Assembly: GCA_900765525.1 (NCBI GenBank)
Contig: CAAFRY010000164.1
Coordinates: 1 to 9,909 of the forward strand
Source of the DNA: an uncultured Blautia sp.
GTDB lineage: Bacteria > Bacillota > Clostridia > Lachnospirales > Lachnospiraceae
Direction: 5' to 3'
DNA length: 9,909 nucleotides
Shown: in pieces, positions 1 through 7,241 of the stretch
Layout: each line of letters opens with the position of its first letter
How positions within the stretch are numbered: the stretch's first letter is position 1
The notes under the pieces: generated by a model
The model's input: only the letters and a program-made list of their open reading frames with translations
Told to the model about the DNA's origin: nothing
The model's database searches: none
Translations under genes and position numbers: made by a program

Positions 1-1232
1 ATAATCCGTTTCACAACGGACATTCCTATCAAATAGAAGAAACGAAAAAGCGCACCGGAGCTGATTTTGTGCTGGTTATCATGAGCGGAGATTTTGTCCA
101 GAGAGGCACTCCTGCTATTTTCCATAAATATGCCAGAACCCGCATGGCTCTGCTGGGGGGAGCTGATGTTGTTCTGGAGCTGCCTGTTTTTTATGCGGGA
201 GCCAGTGCAGAGTATTTTGCCCGGGGGGCCGTGGGCATCCTGGATGCTTTGCATGCCGTGGATTTTCTCTCTTTTGGCAGTGAAAAGGGAGAGATTTCTC
301 TGCTTTTAAAAGCAGCCCGCTTCTTGTCAGAGGAACCGGAAGAATACCGGCAGCAGTTGAAAAAGAGCCTGAAAAAAGGCCTTACCTTTCCTGCGGCCAG
401 AAAAGAGGCTCTGGGATACCTTCTTTCTTCAGCAGATAATATTTCTTCTGATGCACGACAGCTTCAGGCTTTGCTGGATACCCCGAATAACATACTGGGC
501 ATAGAATACTGCAAGGCTCTTTTTTCTCTGAGAAGCAATATACATCCTGTGACCATTAAGCGGCAGGGAAACGCTTACCATGAAACCCAATTGCATCACA
601 GCCTTACCAGCGCTTCCGCACTAAGGAAGGCCCTGCTGGCTCCGGACCTTGACAACAAATTGCAGAATATCCGCCCGTTTCAGCCTGTTTCTGTTTTCTC
701 TTATATGCAGGATATGCTGGACTGCATCTCCCCTGTTACGGAAGAAGATTTTTCCCTGCTTTTAAAATACAGCCTTATGGTCCAAAACCGGGATTCCCTC
801 TGTACTTTTGCAGATGTTTCCCCTGAGCTTTCCAACCGGATATATAAAAATCTTGACAATTTCCGCTCTTTCTCCCAATTTGCTGCTCTTTTAAAAACCA
901 GGGATATTACCCATACCCGGGTAAACCGGAGCCTGCTCCATATTCTTTTGTCCATCACAGAGAAAGAGTCCGCTTCCCGTCCCTCATATGTAAGGCTTCT
1001 GGGATTCCGGAAACATGCAGCCCCCCTTCTAAGGCAGATACAAGACAACAGTGAAATTCCTCTTATCACCAAAGCCGCAGACTATCCCAGGCTGCTTTCT
1101 TCCAAAGGCTGTACTCTTTTTGAAAAAGACCTTTTTGCCTCTGATTTATATGAAACTGTATTGAAAAATAAAATACAGGAGAATTTTGTCAGTGACCTGA
1201 AAAAATCTCCTGTAATTCTTACCTCTTATTAA
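1..1232 (+). CDS. tmcAL: tRNA(Met) cytidine acetate ligase TmcAL (5'-truncated by window edge)
   Basis: The reading frame is open from base 3, so the gene enters from outside the window and the GTG at 69 is not its start. About 409 residues are visible to the TAA at 1230-1232; roughly ten N-terminal residues are probably missing. The visible protein opens with NPFHNGH, the HxGH nucleotidyltransferase motif, followed by SGDFVQRG (from base 84), FGSE (about 267), PNNILGIEY and TSASALRK, in the order found in Bacillus subtilis YlbM/TmcAL. Enzymes of this family activate acetate with ATP and transfer it to C34 of elongator tRNA-Met, giving N4-acetylcytidine, which supports accurate AUG decoding in the cytoplasm. 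The frame is intact. It is the only plus-strand gene, and it converges on the UPF0210 gene with 9 bases between stop codons. Family assignment is from motif recognition. Confidence 0.93.
   Translation, partial: NPFHNGHSYQIEETKKRTGADFVLVIMSGDFVQRGTPAIFHKYARTRMALLGGADVVLELPVFYAGASAEYFARGAVGILDALHAVDFLSFGSEKGEISLLLKAARFLSEEPEEYRQQLKKSLKKGLTFPAARKEALGYLLSSADNISSDARQLQALLDTPNNILGIEYCKALFSLRSNIHPVTIKRQGNAYHETQLHHSLTSASALRKALLAPDLDNKLQNIRPFQPVSVFSYMQDMLDCISPVTEEDFSLLLKYSLMVQNRDSLCTFADVSPELSNRIYKNLDNFRSFSQFAALLKTRDITHTRVNRSLLHILLSITEKESASRPSYVRLLGFRKHAAPLLRQIQDNSEIPLITKAADYPRLLSSKGCTLFEKDLFASDLYETVLKNKIQENFVSDLKKSPVILTSY
1164..1214 (-). terminator. Intrinsic terminator of the minus-strand gene cluster, inside the 3' end of tmcAL
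   Basis: A perfect 9-base inverted repeat (TACAGGAGA at 1174-1182, TCTCCTGTA at 1206-1214) continues inward past one A/A mismatch into four A-T pairs (1184-1187 with 1201-1204), leaving a 13-base loop. Read on the minus strand the hairpin is followed directly by TTTTATTTTT (complement of 1164-1173), the classical layout of a rho-independent terminator. It lies 28 bases past the stop of the UPF0210 gene. On the plus strand the hairpin is followed only by a weaker T-rich stretch that contains the tmcAL stop codon, so it may work in both directions but looks stronger for the minus strand. No other terminator is visible at this junction. Confidence 0.75.
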
Positions 1233-1241
1233 ATGATTTCC

Positions 1242-2609
1242 TTAATTCTTAAAGCTGTGGATAGGCGCCGGGATTCTGCCGCCTCGGTTTACAAACTCAT
1301 CGCAGGAATAAGGATTTACCGGCATTACCGGCGCATAGCCCAAAAGGCCGCCGAATTCCACAGTCTCTCCCACATCCTTTCCGATTACCGGAATCAGGCG
1401 CACGGCAGTGGTCTTCTGGTTTACCATTCCAATGGCACACTCATCGGCAATGATTCCCGCAATGGTAGTGGCTTTGGTATTTCCCGGTATGGCAATCATA
1501 TCCAGCCCCACAGAGCAGACACAAGTCATAGCTTCTAATTTTTCCAGAGTAAGGGCCTTGGCGTTTACTGCGTCAATCATACCCTGGTCCTCACTGACCG
1601 GGATAAAGGCACCGCTCAAGCCTCCCACATAAGAAGAAGCCATAACGCCTCCTTTTTTCACCTGGTCGTTTAAAAGAGCTAAGGCCGCCGTTGTTCCCGG
1701 GGCTCCTGCATACTCCACTCCGATTTCATGGAGTATATCTGCTACGCTGTCCCCTATGGCCGGCGTAGGCGCCAGAGATAAATCTACAATGCCAAAAGGA
1801 ATGCCCAGACGCTTGGAAGCCTCCTGAGCCACCAGCTGTCCCACACGGGTTACCTTAAAGGCAGTTTTCTTAATGGTCTCACAGAGAATTTCAAAATTCT
1901 TGCCCCGAACCTGTTCCAGCGCAGTTTTTACCACACCGGGGCCGGAAACCCCCACATTGATAATGGCGTCTGCCTCTGTCACCCCATGGAAAGCTCCTGC
2001 CATAAAGGGATTATCATCCGGTGCATTGCAGAACACTACCAGCTTGGCGCATCCCAGAGAATCCTGAGCAGCCGTAGCCTTGGCTGTCTCCAGAACAATA
2101 TCTCCCATCAGCCGCACAGCGTCCATGTTGATTCCGGTTTTCGTAGAGCCCAGGTTCACAGAGCTGCACACTCGTTCCGTAACAGCCAGAGCCTGAGGAA
2201 TAGAACGGATTAAAAGCTGGTCCGCCCCTGTCATACCTTTGGACACCAAAGCAGAATAGCCTCCGATAAAGTTTACTCCAACCTCTTTGGCCGCCCTGTC
2301 CAGTGTTTCAGCCAGAGTAACAAAATCTTCCGGCGACTTGCAGGCGGCTCCTCCTACAAGGGCTATAGGCGTAACAGAAATTCTTTTATTCACCACAGGA
2401 ATACCATACTCTCTGGAAATTTCATCCCCTGTCTCCACCAGATGCCCGGCCAGTCTGGTGATTTTCTCATATATCTTCCGGTTTACCTGCTGCAAATCGC
2501 TGTCAATACAGTCCAGAAGGCTGATTCCCATAGTAATGGTACGCACGTCCAGGTTTTCCTGCTCTATCATTTTATTGGTCTCATTGACCTCATACATATT
2601 TATCTTCAT
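1242..2609 (-). CDS. UPF0210 / PFL family protein (DUF711), function unknown
   Basis: This encodes a 455-residue protein starting at the ATG at 2609. It matches my memory of the UPF0210 family (for example pneumococcal SP_0239) along its whole length: [14 protein letters not shown] near residues 23-36, NKRISVTPI at 74-82, [15 protein letters not shown] at 148-162, [11 protein letters not shown] at 199-209, [12 protein letters not shown] at 217-228, [18 protein letters not shown] at 273-290, [19 protein letters not shown] at 306-324, and the C-terminal [13 protein letters not shown]. The family is called PFL-like from structural similarity to glycyl-radical enzymes, but I see no glycyl-radical loop. 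No reaction is established, and I assign none. Conserved-looking cysteines are C148, C363 and C365. It is predicted cytoplasmic, with no signal peptide or membrane segment. It follows the ACT gene by 27 bases, a frequent pairing in Firmicutes, and is the last gene before the terminator at 1164-1214. Confidence 0.92.
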   Translation of the reverse strand: MKINMYEVNETNKMIEQENLDVRTITMGISLLDCIDSDLQQVNRKIYEKITRLAGHLVETGDEISREYGIPVVNKRISVTPIALVGGAACKSPEDFVTLAETLDRAAKEVGVNFIGGYSALVSKGMTGADQLLIRSIPQALAVTERVCSSVNLGSTKTGINMDAVRLMGDIVLETAKATAAQDSLGCAKLVVFCNAPDDNPFMAGAFHGVTEADAIINVGVSGPGVVKTALEQVRGKNFEILCETIKKTAFKVTRVGQLVAQEASKRLGIPFGIVDLSLAPTPAIGDSVADILHEIGVEYAGAPGTTAALALLNDQVKKGGVMASSYVGGLSGAFIPVSEDQGMIDAVNAKALTLEKLEAMTCVCSVGLDMIAIPGNTKATTIAGIIADECAIGMVNQKTTAVRLIPVIGKDVGETVEFGGLLGYAPVMPVNPYSCDEFVNRGGRIPAPIHSFKN

Positions 2610-2619
2610 GGCGTTACTG

Positions 2620-2625
2620 TCCTTT
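2620..2625 (-). promoter_or_regulatory. Ribosome binding site that sets the UPF0210 start
   Basis: On the minus strand AAAGGA sits 10 bases before the ATG at 2609, and translation from there gives [12 protein letters not shown], which agrees with the usual start of the family. A TTG at 2630, seven codons upstream in frame, has only a purine block 3 bases away, beside the stop codon of the preceding gene, and would add a non-conserved MGKDSNA. The ATG is preferred. Confidence 0.65.
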
Positions 2626-2636
2626 CCCAAGCTTCC

Positions 2637-2909
2637 TTAAATTCTGTGCATTTTGGTAAAAATGTCTTCATGCTGTGCGTGGATAGTCACGCCGATTTCT
2701 TTGCCGATTTCTTCCAGCTCCTGAGCCAGTACATTCAGCTTTTTGGGAGAGAGACTGGTATCTGTAATCATCATCATATTAAAATATCCGTCCAGAATTG
2801 TCTGGGTAATATCCAGGATATTTACATTATTCTCTGCCAGATAGGTGCAGACCTTTGCTATGATTCCCACTGTGTCTTTTCCCACTACTGTAATGATTGT
2901 CTTTTTCAT
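2637..2909 (-). CDS. ACT domain protein, UPF0237 / GcvR-like
   Basis: A 90-residue protein made of a single ACT-type domain. It starts MKKTIITVVGKDTVGIIAKV, where the GKDTVGIIA turn corresponds to the ligand-contacting loop of ACT domains, continues with NVNILDITQTILDGYFNMMMI, and ends in the UPF0237-typical IHAQHEDIFTKMHRI. ACT domains usually bind amino acids or other small molecules and act as allosteric sensors; a free-standing copy is likely a regulator or partner subunit. The ligand cannot be read from the sequence. The start is supported by AAAAGGAG nine bases before the ATG at 2909. The gene directly precedes the UPF0210 gene, as with SP_0238/SP_0239 in pneumococcus, suggesting that the two proteins act together (inference). 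No clear promoter is visible in the 87 bases before it. Confidence 0.9.
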   Translation of the reverse strand: MKKTIITVVGKDTVGIIAKVCTYLAENNVNILDITQTILDGYFNMMMITDTSLSPKKLNVLAQELEEIGKEIGVTIHAQHEDIFTKMHRI

Positions 2910-2996
2910 GTTTTTCTGCTCCTTTTCTATACCGGCCCTCAGGGCCCTTTTCCTTTTCTTTCTGCTTTTTTGAACTGCCTTTCTTTCCTGGGCTGT
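2910..2996 (-). other. Polypurine leader between walJ and the ACT gene, with a small hairpin
   Basis: The 87 bases between the walJ stop and the ACT start are almost entirely A and G on the transcribed-sense minus strand, apart from a GC-rich GGCCC-TGA-GGGCC hairpin (2934-2946; 5-base stem, 3-base loop) just before the ACT ribosome binding site. There is no T tract after the hairpin on the minus strand, so it is not a good terminator, and I see no convincing -35/-10 pair. The ACT gene therefore probably depends on read-through from walJ. Any regulatory role is inference. Confidence 0.3.
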
Positions 2997-3794
2997 CTAT
3001 ACTGCAACAAAGTCAGAAACTTTGTCCCTATGGGCTACAGAAATTCTAAAATCTGAAGAAGTCCAGGGATTTTCCCCCATAGTCACCTCTGAACACACGG
3101 TTTCATAGGCCAGGGCTTCATAATTGTTCTCCTTACTCAAATGGCCCAAAAATACTGCCTTCATTCCCTGGTGAAGAAGCCGGCACAGCAGACGCCCTGC
3201 CGTTTCATTGGAAAGATGGCCTCTCTTTCCCAGAATACGCTGTTTCAGATAATAAGGATAGCTTCCCACCTGCAGCATATTCACATCATGGTTTGCCTCT
3301 AAAAGAAGCACATCCAGGCCGGAGAGATTCTCCACTATGTAATCATCATAATACCCCAGGTCCGTGGCGATTCCCACCGCCTTCTTCCCCTGGTTCACCC
3401 GGTATCCCACCGGTTCTGCAGCATCATGGGATATGGCAAAAGGCTGTACCTGTAAATCTCCCACCCAAAAGCTCTTGTCTGCCTCTATCACATGGAACAA
3501 ATCCCTGTCCAGCTTGCCCAGGGTGTTCATGGACCAAATAGCCTCCATAGTTCCTCTGGTACAATATACCGGTATCTGATGCTTTCTGGAAATCACTCCC
3601 AAACCTTTGATGTGGTCCGAATGTTCATGGGTAATCAGAATCCCGTCGCACTCTTTAGTCGTACAGTCAATGCTTCTGAGTCCTTCCTCAATTCTTTTTC
3701 CGCTGATTCCCACATCCACCAAAACACTGGTGTTTTCACTTCCAACGTATATACAGTTTCCGCTGCTTCCGCTGGCTATACTACACAGATTCAT
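2997..3794 (-). CDS. walJ: MBL-fold metallo-hydrolase of the WalJ/YycJ/VicX family
   Basis: A 265-residue single-domain metallo-beta-lactamase-fold protein. Visible metal ligands are the ITHEHSDH motif at 54-61, SHD at 122-124, TDLG at 144-147, and a late GHLS at 216-219; ASGSSGNC at 7-14 and LEANHD at 165-170 are also typical of WalJ. The length agrees with the family (about 260-265). In bacilli and streptococci walJ lies beside the walRK two-component genes; mutants have been linked to replication/division coordination and, as I recall for Bacillus anthracis YycJ, to a mutator phenotype suggesting nuclease action in repair. Here it follows coaE and polA instead. Its ATG at 3794 lies inside the end of coaE (14-base overlap), with AAGGA 12 bases upstream, pointing to translational coupling. 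No signal peptide; cytoplasmic. The family call is firm, the biochemical role less so. Confidence 0.9.
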   Translation of the reverse strand: MNLCSIASGSSGNCIYVGSENTSVLVDVGISGKRIEEGLRSIDCTTKECDGILITHEHSDHIKGLGVISRKHQIPVYCTRGTMEAIWSMNTLGKLDRDLFHVIEADKSFWVGDLQVQPFAISHDAAEPVGYRVNQGKKAVGIATDLGYYDDYIVENLSGLDVLLLEANHDVNMLQVGSYPYYLKQRILGKRGHLSNETAGRLLCRLLHQGMKAVFLGHLSKENNYEALAYETVCSEVTMGENPWTSSDFRISVAHRDKVSDFVAV

Positions 3795-4383
3795 AATATG
3801 TTCTCATCCTTCGCTCTATCTGAAGATAGGTATGCGCCACATCTTCGTCATTATATAATTGGAAGTCACAGCGGGCCTCAAACTCTTCCTCCGAAAGCTG
3901 GTTTTCCATCCTCTGGCGTATCTGCTCGTCGGAATAGCCCCTGTCACGGCGCAGCCGCTCCATCCTGACTTCTTTTTCGCAATAAATATACCACACCTCA
4001 TCACAAATTTCATCATATTTTTCTTCCAAAAGAATAGCGGCTTCTATAAAGAAAAATTTTGTATCTTCTTTTTTAGATTTTTCAATCTCCCGGAGAATGT
4101 ACTTTTTCACAGCAGGATGGATGATGTCATCCAGCTTTTTCAGCATAGCAGGACTGTCAAATACAATGTCTCCAATCATAGAGCGGTTTAAAGAGCCGTC
4201 CTCCTTTACCACCCATTCTCCGAACAGCTCTATTACCGGCTCATAACACTCCCGGCCAGGCATCATCAGCATATGCCCTACCTCATCCGCCTTTACAATC
4301 CTGGAATCAAAATGCTCCTCAATATAATTCAGCACCGCACTTTTCCCGGAACCTACGCCTCCGGTCACTCCTATGATTCTCAT
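3781..4383 (-). CDS. coaE: Dephospho-CoA kinase CoaE
   Basis: CoaE phosphorylates the 3'-hydroxyl of the ribose of dephospho-CoA with ATP, the last step of coenzyme A synthesis, in the cytoplasm. The 200-residue protein begins MRIIGVTGGVGSGKSAV, with the Walker A P-loop at residues 8-15. It continues with KADEVGH at 31-37 (the usual D-A-D-region aspartate is D33), IIHPAV at 87-92, FIEAAILLE at 112-120, and the lid-like RDRGYSDEQIRQRMENQLS at 146-164. Length is normal for bacterial CoaE. The start at 4383 is well supported by AAAGGAGG eight bases before the ATG. It follows polA by 27 bases, a neighbourhood also seen in Bacillus (polA-mutM-coaE), although no mutM is present here. Its end overlaps the start of walJ. 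Confidence 0.96.
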   Translation of the reverse strand: MRIIGVTGGVGSGKSAVLNYIEEHFDSRIVKADEVGHMLMMPGRECYEPVIELFGEWVVKEDGSLNRSMIGDIVFDSPAMLKKLDDIIHPAVKKYILREIEKSKKEDTKFFFIEAAILLEEKYDEICDEVWYIYCEKEVRMERLRRDRGYSDEQIRQRMENQLSEEEFEARCDFQLYNDEDVAHTYLQIERRMRTYYESV

Positions 4384-4410
4384 GGTATTTTCCTCCTTTG
4401 CAGGTACATG

Positions 4411-7056
4411 CTATTTGGCCTCGTACCAGTTTTTTCCTGTGTGCATATCAATTTCCAAAGCTACCGACAAATGGGCAGCCTCTTTCATCTCTTTCTCTAA
4501 AATACCGGACACCTGCTCTACTTCATCTTCTGCCGTCTCAATCAGCAGTTCATCGTGAACCTGTAAAATCAGCCTGGATTTCAGATTTTCCTCCCGCAGC
4601 CGTCTGCTGACCCGTATCATGGCAATTTTAATAATATCTGCCGCAGTCCCCTGAATAGGTGAATTCATGGCAACCCGCTCCCCAAAGGAACGCTGCATAA
4701 AATTGCTGGATTTCAGCTCCGGCACAGGACGTCTCCTGCCGAACATGGTGGATACATATCCCTGCTCTTTGGCCTGCTTCACCAGGCCGTCCAGAAAGCC
4801 TTTTATCTTTGGATAAGTTTCAAAATAATTTTCAATATACTGGGCCGCTTCCTTCCGGGTAATGCTTAAATCCTGGCTCAGTCCGAATGAACTGATGCCG
4901 TAAACAATACCGAAATTTACTGCCTTGGCATTTCTTCTCTGAAGAGGCGTTACCTCCTCAAAGGGTATATGGAATACCTGGGAAGCGGTAATCCGGTGAA
5001 TATCCTGGGCTTCCCGGTAAGCCTGTATCAATTTTTCATCTCCGGACATATGGGCCAGCACACGAAGCTCAATCTGGGAATAATCCGCATCCAAAAATAC
5101 ATAGCCTTCTTTTGGAATGAATACCTTACGCAAAAGCCGTCCCAGCTCTGTCCGCACAGGAATATTCTGAAGATTAGGCTCTGTGCTGCTGATACGTCCT
5201 GTGGCTGTAATGGTCTGGTTAAAGTTAGAATGAATCCTTCCGCCCTGGTCGATGTAATTAGCCAGGCCGTCTGCATAAGTGGATTTCAGCTTGGTAAGCT
5301 GCCGGTATTCCAAAATATCCGCCACCAGCTTATAATCCGGTGCCAACTTATCCAGCACATCTGCTGCAGTAGAATATCCGGTCTTGGTCTTTTTCCCTCC
5401 GGGCATTTTCATTTTTTCAAACAGAATTACTCCCAGCTGCTTAGGAGAATTGATGTTAAATTCCTCTCCTGCTTCCTGCCAGATAAGTTTCTCCAGCTCT
5501 TCTATACGAACCTGAAGCCTTTCTCCGTATTCCTTCAGTTCCCCTGCATTTACTCTGATGCCCTCTTTCTCCATTTCAGAAAGTGTAAACAGCAAAGGCA
5601 TTTCCATGTCCGTAAACAATTTTTCCATACCGGCAGCTCTAAGGGCATCCATAAGAGGCTCCCTGGATTTCAGGGCCACATAAGCCATGCAGCAGATACT
5701 TTTTACCAGCTCTTCCTCTTTCTCCTTGGACGCCTTTTCATAAGATAGCTTTCCCAGCAAATCCTCTTTAGCCGGAAGCATTTCTCCCAGATATTCCTTG
5801 GCAATATCGTCATAAGTATACTGAGACTTGAGGGGATTCAGAAGATAGGCTGCAATCTGAGCGTCAAACATGGCCGTATGCTCCTGAATATCCAAATGCT
5901 TCAGCATGGTTTTAATATCCAGAGATGCCGTAAACTTTGCATCCACACACAGACTTCTGGCCTTATCCATTAAATAGTCCCGGGTCAAAAAGCCCTGAGG
6001 CAGGAAACAAAAAGAACGTACGGTTCCTTCCTCCTCATAGGCCAGTCCCAGACCAAGGAAGTTCTGGTTTTCCTCCAGCACCTCCAGGCCCAGGGCCTCC
6101 TTTTTTTGTGCAGCCTGGAAAATTTCTTCTGCTCTGGAAAGGTCCTCTATCCGGGAAAAGCCTTCCTCTGCCTTGGTCTGGCCTCCCCCTTCCTGAAATC
6201 TGGAAAGAAAGTTTTTAAATTCCAGCTCTTTAAAGAATTCATAGGCCTCCGGGGTGTAGAAATCCTGAACCCTGGCCTTATCCATATCCAGCTCCACCGG
6301 GCTGTCTGTATCTATAGTAGCCAGCTTCTTACTAAGCTGGGCCAAATCATAATGCTCTAAAAAGGCATTTTGGGCTTTTTTAGGTTTTATCTCCTCCACA
6401 TGGGACATGGCATTTTCCACGGTGTTATATTCCAGCAAAAGCTTTGTGGCTGTTTTCTCTCCCACGCCGGGCAGGCCCGGTATATTATCTGAAGAATCTC
6501 CCATTAAAGCCTTTAGCTCGATAATCTGGGCCGGGGTCAGCTGATACTTTTCCTCCACATCTTTGGCAAAGTAGTCCTCAATGGTGGTTTTTCCACCTTT
6601 AGTCTTAGGAATCCGGATACAAATATGCTCTGTAGCCAGCTGCAGCAAATCCCTGTCTCCGGACAGAATCGTCACATCCATTCCTGCGGCTTCTCCTTTT
6701 TTGGCTACGGTTCCCAAAATGTCATCTGCCTCATAACCTTCTTTGGTCAACAACTCTATGCCCATGGCAGTAAGCACGTCTTTCATAACCGGCACCTGTT
6801 CCCGCAGCTCTCCTGGCATAGGCTTTCTGGTCCCCTTATATTCCTGGTACATTTTATGCCGGAAGGTGGGAGCGCTCAAATCAAAAGCCACTCCCAGATA
6901 ATCCGGCTTCTCTTCCTCCAGAATCCGGAACATAATATTCAGGAATCCGTAAATAGCATTGGTATGCAGCCCTTCGGAATTGGTTAAATCCGGAAGCCCG
7001 TAATATGCTCTGTTTAATATACTGTGTCCGTCTATCAACAGGATTTTTTCCCTCAT
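4411..7056 (-). CDS. polA: DNA polymerase I
   Basis: An 881-residue family A DNA polymerase that fills gaps and removes Okazaki RNA primers. The N-terminal 5' nuclease (about 1-290) shows LLIDGHSILNRAYYG with D9, YEADD at 108-112, GDRD at 133-136, and GDSSDNIPGLPGVGEKTA from 186, the metal-binding and helix-hairpin-helix elements. The middle domain (about 300-465) has the size of the 3'-5' exonuclease but lacks its acidic residues (see findings). The polymerase domain shows TATGRISSTEPNLQNIPVR at 617-635, motif A DADYSQIELR at 656-665, motif B RRNAKAVNFGIVYG at 707-720, and motif C QVHDE at 832-836. The frame is intact. The ATG at 7056 gives the standard MREKILLIDG start. An in-frame 35-codon extension to 7161 is rejected because it contains the probable promoter. 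First gene of a likely polA-coaE-walJ operon. Confidence 0.97.
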   Translation of the reverse strand: MREKILLIDGHSILNRAYYGLPDLTNSEGLHTNAIYGFLNIMFRILEEEKPDYLGVAFDLSAPTFRHKMYQEYKGTRKPMPGELREQVPVMKDVLTAMGIELLTKEGYEADDILGTVAKKGEAAGMDVTILSGDRDLLQLATEHICIRIPKTKGGKTTIEDYFAKDVEEKYQLTPAQIIELKALMGDSSDNIPGLPGVGEKTATKLLLEYNTVENAMSHVEEIKPKKAQNAFLEHYDLAQLSKKLATIDTDSPVELDMDKARVQDFYTPEAYEFFKELEFKNFLSRFQEGGGQTKAEEGFSRIEDLSRAEEIFQAAQKKEALGLEVLEENQNFLGLGLAYEEEGTVRSFCFLPQGFLTRDYLMDKARSLCVDAKFTASLDIKTMLKHLDIQEHTAMFDAQIAAYLLNPLKSQYTYDDIAKEYLGEMLPAKEDLLGKLSYEKASKEKEEELVKSICCMAYVALKSREPLMDALRAAGMEKLFTDMEMPLLFTLSEMEKEGIRVNAGELKEYGERLQVRIEELEKLIWQEAGEEFNINSPKQLGVILFEKMKMPGGKKTKTGYSTAADVLDKLAPDYKLVADILEYRQLTKLKSTYADGLANYIDQGGRIHSNFNQTITATGRISSTEPNLQNIPVRTELGRLLRKVFIPKEGYVFLDADYSQIELRVLAHMSGDEKLIQAYREAQDIHRITASQVFHIPFEEVTPLQRRNAKAVNFGIVYGISSFGLSQDLSITRKEAAQYIENYFETYPKIKGFLDGLVKQAKEQGYVSTMFGRRRPVPELKSSNFMQRSFGERVAMNSPIQGTAADIIKIAMIRVSRRLREENLKSRLILQVHDELLIETAEDEVEQVSGILEKEMKEAAHLSVALEIDMHTGKNWYEAK

Positions 7057-7062
7057 TGCATT

Positions 7063-7068
7063 CTCCTT
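7063..7068 (-). promoter_or_regulatory. Ribosome binding site of polA
   Basis: On the minus strand AAGGAG lies six bases before the ATG at 7056. It fixes the polA start at the point where the protein aligns with other Pol I N-termini. Confidence 0.8.
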
Positions 7069-7087
7069 GTCTGTTTTTTCTTCTTGT

Positions 7088-7116
7088 AGTATAGCATAAA
7101 GGGCAGAAGAAAGATA
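7088..7116 (-). promoter_or_regulatory. Probable sigma-A promoter of polA (extended -10)
   Basis: On the minus strand TGCTATACT gives an extended -10 (TG-N-TATACT, the hexamer being the complement of 7088-7093). A poor -35 candidate, TATCTT (complement of 7111-7116), lies 17 bases upstream; the extended -10 may compensate. Transcription would start near 7080, giving a leader of about 25 bases that contains the ribosome binding site. It fits the boundary between the galactose genes and the polA cluster. Predicted by eye only. Confidence 0.5.
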
Positions 7117-7145
7117 GGGGAATCGAAATGCAGAGCCGCAGGAAT

Positions 7146-7200
7146 GAAAAAGCCGCCGCATTACTGAAAGTCCGGCCTATCCAAATATGGCCAAATTTCA
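7146..7200 (-). terminator. Possible weak terminator or operator-like dyad between galT and polA
   Basis: An imperfect inverted repeat, TGAAA...GGCC (7165-7177) with GGCC...TTTCA (7189-7200), lies 42 bases past the galT stop. On the minus strand it is followed about 13 bases later by GGCGGCTTTTT (complement of 7147-7157). An alternative fold pairs GGCCG (7173-7177) with CGGCT (7151-7155) immediately before the T run. Either could end galK-galT transcripts, but the stems are short and interrupted. It could equally be a regulatory dyad upstream of the polA promoter, or nothing. Confidence 0.3.
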
Positions 7201-7241
7201 GCAATACAGCAGCTATTTTCTTTTTTATCTAATACCAGGTC

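Noticed and set aside
69..71. GTG at 69 as the start of tmcAL
   Set aside because: The frame stays open upstream and encodes NPFHNGH, the conserved nucleotidyltransferase motif, so the true start lies before the window.
2934..2951. Hairpin followed by a T-rich run as a terminator
   Set aside because: The T-rich run follows only on the plus strand, where no gene is being transcribed into it. On the minus strand, where the genes run, there is no T tract.
2442..3056. 204-codon plus-strand frame across the UPF0210, ACT and walJ 3' region
   Set aside because: It is antisense to three well-supported genes, rich in Cys, His and Phe as expected of a shadow frame, and has no ribosome binding site.
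4969..5748. 259-codon open frame antisense to polA
   Set aside because: It lies wholly inside polA on the opposite strand, has no ribosome binding site or recognisable domain, and its composition is what the complement of polA codons gives. Such frames arise where the sense gene rarely uses TTA, CTA and TCA codons.
7057..7161. 35-codon N-terminal extension of polA
   Set aside because: The extension is not Pol I-like and overlaps the probable -10 at 7088-7093, while the ATG at 7056 has a good AAGGAG and yields the standard N-terminus.
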